From Mycobacterium sp. D16R12 (GTDB lineage Bacteria; Actinomycetota; Actinomycetes; Mycobacteriales; Mycobacteriaceae): a stretch of 64,000 nt of DNA. The notes beneath the pieces are model-generated. The model worked only from the letters and a program-made list of their open reading frames with translations, had not been told where the DNA came from and searched no databases. Shown here in pieces: positions 27,458-34,739 of the stretch; position 1 is the stretch's first letter; the number at the start of each line of letters is the position of its first letter. The stretch is from the NCBI RefSeq assembly GCF_002013465.1, contig NZ_MAFC01000032.1:1-64000 (forward strand), in the 5' to 3' direction. The position numbers and the translations under genes are program-made.

Positions 27458-28234
27458 TCACGCTGAGCAGGCACCCCCACGCCGGATGGAACTGAGCGCG
27501 GAGAGCGGAGTGCGCGGCTGCCATGCGCCGGCGTGGACCGGCCCTGCGCGTTCGGCTGGCATGACGAGGACGAGATCGTCACCGTCCAAGTACCAGGTCT
27601 TGTAGTCGTCGCTGTAGCCGCCATGGCCGGGCTGCGGTTCGAACTGCCCGATGGTGAACGAGGGATTCTTGTCCAGGGCGACAGCCTGCTCCACGTAAGG
27701 GCGAACGAGCGGGGGAAGCGCCACCAGCGGGTCGACGCCGGGGCAGAACAGGTCTGCGAGGGTGAGCTGCCTTTTGTTCGCCTGGTCGAAGGTAAAGGTG
27801 GCGATCGCATCGTTGGGGTGAGGTGTTCCAGTAACGAACCATTCCTCGGTGAAGACGACGGACAGCGTGTTCGGGGCGTGTTGGTACGTCTTGTACGCCA
27901 GGCTCGCTTCGCTGTTCTGCGTGAGATTCTCGTTGGGGTGGCCGAATTTCTTGAAGAACTCACTCAGGAATTGTTGGAGCGCCGCTCCGGTTGTCGGGTC
28001 GTCCAACAGGTTGACGGGATACGTGGCTTGAACTTTCGCGGTGATGTTCTTCGCGTTCGTGCCGGTCAGTGAGCAGCTTTCTTTGGAGCCGTCCCATGTC
28101 CCACCCACATTGGTGCAAAAGTCCGTCGGCGGCGCTGCGCTCGCAGGACTTTGTACTGGACTGCCGGAGGAGCAGGCCGCCAGTGCGAGCAGTGCAACAA
28201 GAGGACGTAGCCTCCGGATGTTCTTTTCCGACAT
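27458..28234 (-). CDS. Lipoprotein with DUF3298 (RsiV/MPT64-like) domain; candidate immunity protein
   Basis: A 258-residue lipoprotein: lipobox L-A-A-C (Cys at residue 21), then a domain with A-T-F-T-F-D-Q-A-N-K-R-Q-L-T-L-A-D-L-F and a closing beta segment (L-V-L-V-M-P) as in MPT64/Rv3036c and the DUF3298 domain of RsiV. RsiV of Bacillus is known to bind lysozyme through this region. The gene starts 15 bases after the stop of a GH19 muramidase-like effector gene, with an AGGAG ribosome site in the gap, so both are co-expressed. I infer that it sits on the outer face of the membrane and protects the producer from that enzyme. Confidence 0.8.
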   Translation of the reverse strand: MSEKNIRRLRPLVALLALAACSSGSPVQSPASAAPPTDFCTNVGGTWDGSKESCSLTGTNAKNITAKVQATYPVNLLDDPTTGAALQQFLSEFFKKFGHPNENLTQNSEASLAYKTYQHAPNTLSVVFTEEWFVTGTPHPNDAIATFTFDQANKRQLTLADLFCPGVDPLVALPPLVRPYVEQAVALDKNPSFTIGQFEPQPGHGGYSDDYKTWYLDGDDLVLVMPAERAGPVHAGAWQPRTPLSALSSIRRGGACSA

Positions 28235-28249
28235 ATCCCAGTTCTCCTA

Positions 28250-29644
28250 TCAGCCGCCGAGCGCGGACAGCGCTCGCTGGTAGACGTCGCGCTTCTTATC
28301 CCGGTTGCCGTCGTAGTAATTGACGATATCGGTCACCGCGTCGATCCCGCCGTTGTCGGCAGCGGTGTTAACCCCATGTGCGGTCCAGTACCACTCCGCT
28401 GCCGCGAACCCGTACTCGGGCTGTTGAAGGAGTTCCGGTGTTTGTGTGAAGTCCATTGGGGGACTTGGCTGATAGCTCTGGTTGTACCAATCGGTGAAGC
28501 GCTGGTAGTTGCTCCTACCGGTGACCTGGATGGGGCCTCTACCCATGAACCGAGCGCCGTCACCGGGTTCGGTGTTCCCGAGTTCTTGCCCCTTTGCCGT
28601 CTGTGGGCCGTAGTGCGCATTGAACCAATCGGCATCGGGGCCGCCGGGGTACGCGCCCTCGTACCACATGGTCAACTCCCCAGATTCGATTGCACACGTG
28701 GCGAGGAACGCGGCCTGACGTTGGGGGGTGTTGATGCCCGCGTGCTCCATCATCGCGTTGAGCTGATCGAGGATTCGCTGCTGCTGCTCGGGGGGCAGGC
28801 TCGCAAAGTTCCCCTGATCGAAGACGGTTTTCAACTGCTCGAGCGTCACCTTTTTGAAAGAGCTGTCTTCGGGTCCGTTTTCGCTGATGTTGAGTGCTTG
28901 GCGCAAGATGGTGTAGTTGTCGGTGACGAATTGGTCCATGCTGGTGTTGGCGTCGTTGAATGCGCTGATCGCGGTGGCGAATGCGCCGATGACGCTGGTG
29001 CGTAGGTCGTCTTTGACTTGTCGCGCAGGCCAATTCACGCCGGGGCTGCCGTGCCAGGCATACAGATGTTTCTCCGAACCCTCGATACCTTTGTTGTCGG
29101 CCTTGATCGCGGCGGCGCCGGTGCTCAACCGGTTGGTGAAGTCTGTCGGGTTGTTCTGGATCGTGCCCTCGATCATCAACGTGATCGCTGCGGTGTATTC
29201 GTCTTGCTTCTTGTTGAGCCCGAAATACAAGTTGTCATCGACGCCCTGGACCGCTTCCTGGGCGTCCTTGAGTTTTTGAAGATTTCCTTGCAGCTGTTCG
29301 GTGTTGGTCTTGTATTTCTCCCAGGCCGCGTCGGCGGCGTTGCCCTTCAAATACTGTGAGAGGCGCTCGGTTTCACCGATCAACCCGACCTGCTGGGTGC
29401 CGCCGGCCACCGCTTCTTGAAGGTGGTCCCCGGACTCGCGGATCGCCTTCAAATTGATGTCGGCTTCCTTGTAGTAGGCCGCCTCAAAATCGGCGGCACT
29501 ACGGTCCATCGGAAGACTCGACAAGTCCACCCCGGCCTCACTCAACGCGCCCTGGTGAGACTTCAAAATGTCCCAGTACCCACAAAAATCGCGGATCTTG
29601 GCACCGTCATCGAGCACCTGCCGACCCGAGTCATAAACCACCAC
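28250..29644 (-). CDS. T7SS-like effector with C-terminal GH19 muramidase/chitinase domain
   Basis: A 464-residue protein. Residues 1-228 are helical, LXG/WXG-like, with a YxxxD motif (Y-K-E-A-D near residue 54). Residues 229-261 are a short block shared with the neighbouring gene. Residues about 262-464 form a GH19 lysozyme/chitinase-like domain: A-F-L-A-T-C-A-I-E320-S-G (catalytic Glu) and F-M-G-R-G-P-I-Q-V-T-G-R-S-N-Y. No signal peptide is present, so export through an ESX system is likely. The GTG start has a CTGGGGG ribosome site identical to that of the upstream gene. The next gene downstream is a DUF3298 lipoprotein. Likely target: peptidoglycan (or chitin). Confidence 0.85.
   Translation of the reverse strand: MVVYDSGRQVLDDGAKIRDFCGYWDILKSHQGALSEAGVDLSSLPMDRSAADFEAAYYKEADINLKAIRESGDHLQEAVAGGTQQVGLIGETERLSQYLKGNAADAAWEKYKTNTEQLQGNLQKLKDAQEAVQGVDDNLYFGLNKKQDEYTAAITLMIEGTIQNNPTDFTNRLSTGAAAIKADNKGIEGSEKHLYAWHGSPGVNWPARQVKDDLRTSVIGAFATAISAFNDANTSMDQFVTDNYTILRQALNISENGPEDSSFKKVTLEQLKTVFDQGNFASLPPEQQQRILDQLNAMMEHAGINTPQRQAAFLATCAIESGELTMWYEGAYPGGPDADWFNAHYGPQTAKGQELGNTEPGDGARFMGRGPIQVTGRSNYQRFTDWYNQSYQPSPPMDFTQTPELLQQPEYGFAAAEWYWTAHGVNTAADNGGIDAVTDIVNYYDGNRDKKRDVYQRALSALGG
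28862..28960. repeat. 99-bp direct repeat, copy A (in GH19 effector)
   Basis: Identical to 30323-30421. It encodes residues 229-261 of the GH19 protein, just before its enzymatic domain, and residues 27-59 of the C39-like protein. Confidence 0.95.
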
Positions 29645-29662
29645 AACAAACCCCCAGACCTA
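29565..29662. repeat. 98-bp direct repeat, copy A (effector 5' end)
   Basis: Identical to 30420-30517. It covers the first 26 codons of the effector gene, its ribosome site and the TAG stop of the preceding gene, so exchange at this block keeps the junctions of both genes intact. Confidence 0.95.
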
Positions 29663-30499
29663 AAACGGAACCGTGCTGTACCCAGGTGGGGCCGCGGTTC
29701 TGTTCCGGAGGAATCTTTCCAAGGTGGCACGGTCGCACGGGTACGGCAGGGTGCCACTGTTGCGAGTACCCGCCGAGGTCCGGTTGGAATCGTTGACCCA
29801 GTACTGCGGTTGGCCGTTCTCGTCGAACGTCACGCGTGAGATCGACAGGAAGTGTCCACCACCAGGGGTCACCGAGCCGTTGACGATCACCTGACGTCCG
29901 GCCTGCAGGTCGGACGTCATCTGATTCGTCAGTTCCGAGATCGCTTCCGGAGAGTTGCCTGCGGCGTTGTTGACAACGGAGTCGATGCCCAGGCTTTGCA
30001 GCTGCTGGGTCATCAGACCGGGTCCTCCGGGGTAGCCGTCTCGCTCGGAGTTGGGGTCGTAGATCTGAACTCCTTGCCATCGGGTGATCTGGTCGATCTC
30101 TGCCCGGTTGGGCGGGAAATGCAGGGGCATACCGTCCATCAGCTTGTTCTGCACATCGGCGGGCAGGTTGATCTCCTTGCCGTTGGGGCCTTCTCGCGTT
30201 CCGTACTTGTTGGCCAGGGCGCTCGCCAGCGCCCACCGGGAGCAGTCGCCGCCACCGACACCGTCAAGCGAGTACTGCGACCACTGGCCCACCTGGTCTT
30301 GTTCCTCGGGGCTGAGCGGCCTGCTGTCTTCGGGTCCGTTTTCGCTGATGTTGAGTGCTTGGCGCAAGATGGTGTAGTTGTCGGTGACGAATTGGTCCAT
30401 GCTGGTGTTGGCGTCGTTGAAAATGTCCCAGTACCCACAAAAATCGCGGATCTTGGCACCGTCATCGAGCACCTGCCGACCCGAGTCATAAACCACCAC
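29660..30499 (-). CDS. C39-like cysteine peptidase cassette with deleted secretion domain
   Basis: A 279-residue protein. Residues 1-26 and 27-59 are identical to residues 1-26 and 229-261 of the GH19 effector, so a 606-bp, 202-codon in-frame segment (the helical secretion domain) is missing. The C-terminal domain has a papain-like triad pattern: G-G-D-C86-S-R-W-A, G-G-G-H216-F-L-S-I and V-N-D237-S, as in C39-family bacteriocin-processing or toxin peptidases. The gene is open and has the same ribosome site as the GH19 gene, so it may be expressed. It may instead be a stored toxin module. No separate immunity gene follows it. Confidence 0.78.
   Translation of the reverse strand: MVVYDSGRQVLDDGAKIRDFCGYWDIFNDANTSMDQFVTDNYTILRQALNISENGPEDSRPLSPEEQDQVGQWSQYSLDGVGGGDCSRWALASALANKYGTREGPNGKEINLPADVQNKLMDGMPLHFPPNRAEIDQITRWQGVQIYDPNSERDGYPGGPGLMTQQLQSLGIDSVVNNAAGNSPEAISELTNQMTSDLQAGRQVIVNGSVTPGGGHFLSISRVTFDENGQPQYWVNDSNRTSAGTRNSGTLPYPCDRATLERFLRNRTAAPPGYSTVPF
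30323..30421. repeat. 99-bp direct repeat, copy B (in C39 cassette)
   Basis: Identical to 28862-28960. It overlaps copy B of the 98-bp repeat by two bases, which marks the deletion junction. Confidence 0.95.
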
Positions 30500-30517
30500 A
30501 ACAAACCCCCAGACCTA
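30420..30517. repeat. 98-bp direct repeat, copy B (C39 cassette 5' end)
   Basis: Identical to 29565-29662, and includes the TAG stop of the small protein gene that precedes it. Confidence 0.95.
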
Positions 30518-30796
30518 GTACTTCAACCGGTTTCCGCGGAACTCCCAGAAGCTGTCCTCGTCGTTCCAACCGGGTGTGGTCGGACGCGTGACGGGTGCCT
30601 CTTTCGTCGCGACGGGGGGCTCTTGTGCGGGTGTGGCCGTGGGCGGGTTTCCCGCTTGCCAGGCGGCGCGTTCTCGCGCCTGCCGTGCCTGCGCCGCGTG
30701 TATCTCTTGGAAGCGAAGGTCGGTCTTTAGCTTTCGCGCTTTGGAGCCTCGCCCAAATTCCAGTTGCAAGGCGTACAGCCGATCCGCGTACCCCAT
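30515..30796 (-). CDS. Small basic protein with acidic-aromatic tail, first gene of unit 2
   Basis: A 93-residue protein: an Arg/Lys/Gln/Ala-rich helix (about residues 5-48), a Pro/Thr-rich linker and the tail N-D-E-D-S-F-W-E-F-R. The tail resembles those of the small proteins at 23735 and 32679. It is the first gene after the SigM-like promoter at 30852-30877, and its stop lies inside the 98-bp repeat. Family not recognised. Confidence 0.65.
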   Translation of the reverse strand: MGYADRLYALQLEFGRGSKARKLKTDLRFQEIHAAQARQARERAAWQAGNPPTATPAQEPPVATKEAPVTRPTTPGWNDEDSFWEFRGNRLKY

Positions 30797-30851
30797 GTCC
30801 CGAGTCCTTTCACCGCCTGGAAGTGCCCAGATTCCGCCTCTAAATACTTGA

Positions 30852-30877
30852 GACGCCGGTATGCCAGATTCGGTTCC
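30852..30877 (-). promoter_or_regulatory. SigM-like ECF promoter, island unit 2 (first)
   Basis: Read leftward: GGAACC (30877-30872), 16 bases, CGTC (30855-30852). Extended -35 ATGGAACCGAA with AAATT upstream. The leader to the ATG at 30796 would be about 49 bases. Confidence 0.72.
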
Positions 30878-30985
30878 ATCGAATTTGCGGGTGTGGAGCA
30901 GTGCCGTGCAGGGATGCCGGTGGCTCAGTTGATCGGCTTATCGCGGATCAAGATCCAGAGGAGTCGCGGGCCGAGCGCCGGTCAG

Positions 30986-31690
30986 TCACCAGACGCTGGG
31001 CACCAGCCGGTAGCGGACGCGGGCCGCGTATTCGGGATAGCCGTCGAGTTCGCGGGTGAGCAGGCGCTCTTCTCCGACAGCTCGAAATCCCAACGCGACG
31101 ATGGTTACCGCTGACCCGATCAGTCCGTACCAGGACCCCAGCAGCAGCGGCATGCCGATGAGGAACGGTATGGCACCCGCGTACATCGGATGCCGCACAT
31201 ACGCATACGGGCCGGTGTCGGCGATCGAGTGTCCGCGTTCTGCTTGTACTTTCACGATGGGCGCGGCAAAGCTGTTGGCGCGGAAGACGGAGATCATCGA
31301 CAACAACGAGACCGCGACGAGTACAGCGCCCGTCACTTCAACCCACGGCGGCACGTCCGACCAACCCCAGCGATGGTCTAGGCCAGGCACCGCGAACCAG
31401 ATCGGCATACCCACGATCGCAAACACCATGAAGACCTTGTCCCAGGTCGTTTGATCCGGCTGACGAGGTGAACCAAGCCGCTCCGCCAGCAGCGCCGGGT
31501 TGGTGTTCAGCAGCCACAGGTGCACGCCGATGTTCAGGACGGTGATCTCGACCATCAGGGTCCACAGCTGGGGCCAGTTCCATGTCCCGGCGGCCAGTAG
31601 CATCAACCCGCCCAACGCAATGGTCGAGACGATGTTGGCGGTGAGCAGCTTGACCAGTAGTCGCTTTTTCGACGGAATGGCCTTAGTCAT
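30986..31690 (-). CDS. Isoprenylcysteine/phospholipid-type membrane methyltransferase
   Basis: A 234-residue membrane protein with about five or six transmembrane helices and the C-terminal SAM-binding signature of the ICMT/PEMT superfamily (Y-A-Y-V-R-H-P-M-Y-A-G ... E-E-R-L-L). Bacterial members methylate lipids or small hydrophobic molecules; the substrate here is unknown. It is the second gene of an operon with an arylamine N-acetyltransferase, 9 bases downstream of it. Confidence 0.82.
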   Translation of the reverse strand: MTKAIPSKKRLLVKLLTANIVSTIALGGLMLLAAGTWNWPQLWTLMVEITVLNIGVHLWLLNTNPALLAERLGSPRQPDQTTWDKVFMVFAIVGMPIWFAVPGLDHRWGWSDVPPWVEVTGAVLVAVSLLSMISVFRANSFAAPIVKVQAERGHSIADTGPYAYVRHPMYAGAIPFLIGMPLLLGSWYGLIGSAVTIVALGFRAVGEERLLTRELDGYPEYAARVRYRLVPSVW

Positions 31691-31699
31691 GTGTCGACG

Positions 31700-32536
31700 C
31701 TACTGCGCGGACAACCTCTCCAACAGCAGTGACGAGTTATCGGCGTCCAGTTCGATGCCGAAGACTTCTTGGAGCGCGACCAGTACCTCGTCGGGTGTCA
31801 GGTGCCGGGTGTCCCTGCCGATGCCGGGCCGAACGGTATGTAGCTCACGGTGGTCCAGGATGTATGCGTGATCGGGTGCTATCTGTTGTACGAAAACTCT
31901 TGTACTGAACGGTGAATGAGGACTCGACGCGACAAAGTAGCTCGCCGCGCGATAGTCGATCGGGTACTGAGGTTCGAGCACGAGTGTGTGCCGGCTCATC
32001 CACCCCGCCTGCGTACCGTCCCCGGCGGCCTCGGACAAGGTCCAGCCGTCGGCACCGGGGGTGACTTCGCTGCGGCGCAGCTGATACGTCCAGGATCCAT
32101 CGGTGATGACGTCCTCATCGACGAGACGTATGGGCGCAAGAGGACTGGTGCCGAACCCGACGTCACAAAGCCATCGTTGTCCGTCAAGTCGGACCACGAG
32201 CATGCCGTGTGTCGACGGCCGAATGGTGGTGGCACCCATCTGTACCCGGCCCTGAATGCCAAAGAAGTCGAAACCGAGACGCTCCAGAACGGCCGCGAAA
32301 AGCGCGACGTGTTCATAGCAGTAGCCGCCGCGGGGGCTGCGCAACAACTTCGCTTGGACCGTCGGGATATCCAACGCAACGTGCTTGTGCAGCACCGCAT
32401 CCAGGTTCTCCCACTTGATGTTCAGGACATGCCCGCGCTGCAGGCGGCGCAGGGTGTCCAAGGACGGCGACCGGGCGCCGTCGAAGCCTATGAAGGCCAG
32501 GTATTCGTCGAGCTCGAGCTCGTCTCCGTTCCACAT
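31700..32536 (-). CDS. nat: Arylamine N-acetyltransferase
   Basis: A 278-residue acetyl-CoA-dependent NAT. The catalytic triad is visible as R-G-G-Y-C73-Y-E-H, T-H110-G-M-L-V and C-D125-V-G-F-G. Mycobacterial NATs acetylate arylamines and hydrazines such as isoniazid, and are linked to sterol breakdown in M. tuberculosis, but no sterol genes are nearby here. It starts with ATG divergent from island unit 3 and is followed by the membrane methyltransferase gene. Confidence 0.93.
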   Translation of the reverse strand: MWNGDELELDEYLAFIGFDGARSPSLDTLRRLQRGHVLNIKWENLDAVLHKHVALDIPTVQAKLLRSPRGGYCYEHVALFAAVLERLGFDFFGIQGRVQMGATTIRPSTHGMLVVRLDGQRWLCDVGFGTSPLAPIRLVDEDVITDGSWTYQLRRSEVTPGADGWTLSEAAGDGTQAGWMSRHTLVLEPQYPIDYRAASYFVASSPHSPFSTRVFVQQIAPDHAYILDHRELHTVRPGIGRDTRHLTPDEVLVALQEVFGIELDADNSSLLLERLSAQ

Positions 32537-32604
32537 GGTGTGGACAACCTACTTGTTCTCGGTGGAATGCCTGAAGCGCCGCGGACCATATCTGGCAGAA
32601 AGGT

Positions 32605-32630
32605 GGAACCGAATGGCGCGTCCGTGCGTC
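32605..32630 (+). promoter_or_regulatory. SigM-like ECF promoter, island unit 3
   Basis: GGAACC (32605-32610), 16 bases, CGTC (32627-32630). Extended -35 GTGGAACCGAA. The leader to the ATG at 32679 would be about 42 bases. Confidence 0.72.
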
Positions 32631-32678
32631 GGAGCACAATAGAAGGCGAATTCTGTCCGTGTTCTGGAGGTGAAGGCG

Positions 32679-32903
32679 ATGAGCGATGCACAGGAGCTGC
32701 AGCGCGAGCTCGACCTGATCCGGGGTGTCGCTGATCGCAGTGTCATGGATATCGAGGCCGCTGGTCGCGAGGCTATTGCGGAAATCGACCGGAGGGTGAC
32801 TACGCCCCCGGGGCAAGATGGGCAGGCGGAAGTGCGGCCGTCTGCGCCGCCACCAACAGACCTTGATGAGGATGATTTCTACCAATTCCAGAGGTTCCGC
32901 TGA
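32679..32903 (+). CDS. Small protein with C-terminal DEDDFYxF tail, first gene of unit 3
   Basis: A 74-residue protein: an amphipathic helix (about residues 4-42), a Pro-rich linker and the tail L-D-E-D-D-F-Y-Q-F. It closely parallels the 78-residue protein at 23735. The ATG at 32679 has a GGAGG site 8 bases upstream; an in-frame GTG at 32670 overlaps that site and is unlikely. Role unknown; candidate adaptor for the T7SS-like proteins encoded next. Confidence 0.7.
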   Translation: MSDAQELQRELDLIRGVADRSVMDIEAAGREAIAEIDRRVTTPPGQDGQAEVRPSAPPPTDLDEDDFYQFQRFR

Positions 32904-32919
32904 TGGGGAAGGGGGCGCT

Positions 32920-33207
32920 GTGGGATTGCAGATAGATCTGGATCAGGCCCGTCAAGTGGTAGCGGGCCTGAAGAGCCTCGGCGACCATTTGATCCCGGCT
33001 CGCCCACCCGTCGCCGAGGGTTCCGGCCCGGAGAGGTCTGTGGCCGCCGCCACGGCGGTGTCCACATCAAGCGATCACGTCGCCAAGGAGTATGGCGCGC
33101 TACTTCAGGAGGCGGCGGCATTCCTGGGCCGTGCGGTCCAGACGTTCGAAAACATGGACCAGAACAATGCAGCCAGCATCAATACCGCTGGCCCGCAAAG
33201 CATGTAG
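32920..33207 (+). CDS. EspC-like small helical protein
   Basis: A 95-residue protein from GTG 32920 with a GGGGAAGGGGG ribosome site. It reads L-D-Q-A-R-Q-V-V-A-G-L-K...Y-G-A-L-L-Q-E-A-A-A-F-L-G-R-A-V-Q-T-F-E-N-M-D, two helices ending in an F-x-x-x-D motif similar to the YxxxD export signal. It resembles ESX EspC-type (T7SS-associated) proteins and probably pairs with the large protein encoded 9 bases downstream. Confidence 0.72.
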   Translation: MGLQIDLDQARQVVAGLKSLGDHLIPARPPVAEGSGPERSVAAATAVSTSSDHVAKEYGALLQEAAAFLGRAVQTFENMDQNNAASINTAGPQSM

Positions 33208-33216
33208 GTCCATGTA

Positions 33217-34671
33217 ATGCCAACAAAGACAGAGATCCTCAACTGGCGAACGGACCACCTAGGCGCAGCAGCTAAGACGTGGGGTGACCAGGCTACGGAG
33301 CTTGAAACCGCAGTCAACGGTGCGCAGGGACTGCTGGACAGGCTTCAAGGTTCCGGCCAGTTTGTCGAGGCCTTTCGGACCCGGCTGAAGGGGTACATCG
33401 ACAAAACACGGCCGAAAGTAGACAAGCTGAAGTCCGCCAAGCAGGTTGCGGAATCCTCGGAACAGCAGCTGAAGGATGCGAAGGACAAGGCCGTCTATGC
33501 GGTCCATGATCCTGAGGACGAGGACTTCAACGTGAATGAAGACTTGTCGGTGACTGAGCGGCGTTCGCATTCGGGTCTGGACCGTCTAAGGCGGGCGATA
33601 CGGCGGCGTTGGCTGCAGGGGATCCTCGCAATCAGGGCGCAAGAGCTCGTAGCGACGGACAACGCGATCGCACGGAAGCTGCATGAAATTGCCCAAGATT
33701 TAGGCAACTTCCATCTCGAAGGCCCTGACGGTAATACAGACTTCAGTGGCAAGCCGGACCCCCAGATCCTTGGCCCGGGTGGACCTTTGACGCATGAAAC
33801 TGATGCACAGGATCTCGATGCAACGATTCCGGGCACAGGTATCCGTCTGGGCGGCGATGGCCGAGACGGGTATCCAACAATCGATATTCCTGGTGTCTAT
33901 AGCGGAGAGAATCCGCTCGAGGTTCCAGAGGGATCTCGCCCTTTGCCCACCGGCGCCGCCGCAGGCCCTGTTGCCAATAAATTCGCTGGGTATAGCGTGC
34001 TGCCATACGGTTTCAAGATCAATGGCGAAGAAGTTTTCGCCGCCGGTGATACAACCATCGCGAATCTCAACGACCCTGCACACCCAATCGGTACTCTGAA
34101 AGGAATCTCACAGGCGAGTTTCGTCTACGATCCGGACAAAAACAGAATGATTATCGTTGGGAACGAAACCAACGATCCTAATGCCCCGAATGGGCGAACT
34201 CGAATGATGTGGGAAGTTCCCTACGACAAGAATAATCCGAACAGCTGGGCGTCGAAGACACCGACACGGATCGGGGAGGTTCCTAGCCTGCCAGGGAACC
34301 GTGAAAGTCAGTTAGTTGCGCTCAAGGGCGGTGGATTCGCACTTGTCGGTGCCGATAATGGCCAGCCGTCGTCCGCGATCGCGGCTTCTACACCGGAAGG
34401 CCTGCGCGACTCGGGGTTGAGGGCGACAGCGATCACGCCACCGCAGTACTACCCGCCCAATCCTCCGGGGCACCCACCAGGGTGGGACACGGCAATTCCC
34501 TATGCCCCGGTGGTGGTCGATCAACACTACGACCAGGCAACAGGGCGGGTTACGCTCGACATGCGTCAGAGCACATGGGGATGGTTGCCGGATCCGAATA
34601 AGCCCGGCAAGACTCTTTACGATCCGCACACGTGGACAACGTCAATTGTTGTCCAACAACCGGGACACTGA
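33217..34671 (+). CDS. Large T7SS-substrate-like protein with beta-rich C-terminal domain of unknown function
   Basis: A 484-residue protein in two parts. Residues 1-170 are helical, opening I-L-N-W-R-T-D-H-L-G-A-A-A-K-T-W, as in large ESX-associated proteins. After a Gly/Pro-rich linker, residues about 250-484 are beta-rich, with repeated short segments such as F-V-Y-D-P-D-K-N-R-M-I-I-V-G-N-E and L-V-A-L-K-G-G-G-F-A-L-V-G, suggesting a propeller-like or adhesive domain. I see no enzyme motif. Base use looks more AT-rich than in the flanking housekeeping genes. A lipoprotein gene follows. Confidence 0.7.
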   Translation: MPTKTEILNWRTDHLGAAAKTWGDQATELETAVNGAQGLLDRLQGSGQFVEAFRTRLKGYIDKTRPKVDKLKSAKQVAESSEQQLKDAKDKAVYAVHDPEDEDFNVNEDLSVTERRSHSGLDRLRRAIRRRWLQGILAIRAQELVATDNAIARKLHEIAQDLGNFHLEGPDGNTDFSGKPDPQILGPGGPLTHETDAQDLDATIPGTGIRLGGDGRDGYPTIDIPGVYSGENPLEVPEGSRPLPTGAAAGPVANKFAGYSVLPYGFKINGEEVFAAGDTTIANLNDPAHPIGTLKGISQASFVYDPDKNRMIIVGNETNDPNAPNGRTRMMWEVPYDKNNPNSWASKTPTRIGEVPSLPGNRESQLVALKGGGFALVGADNGQPSSAIAASTPEGLRDSGLRATAITPPQYYPPNPPGHPPGWDTAIPYAPVVVDQHYDQATGRVTLDMRQSTWGWLPDPNKPGKTLYDPHTWTTSIVVQQPGH

Positions 34672-34739
34672 TCATGCAGATCCTTCCGGATACGTCGGAA
34701 ATAGCCGGACCCGTAGGCTGATACCAGGAGATGATGAGT

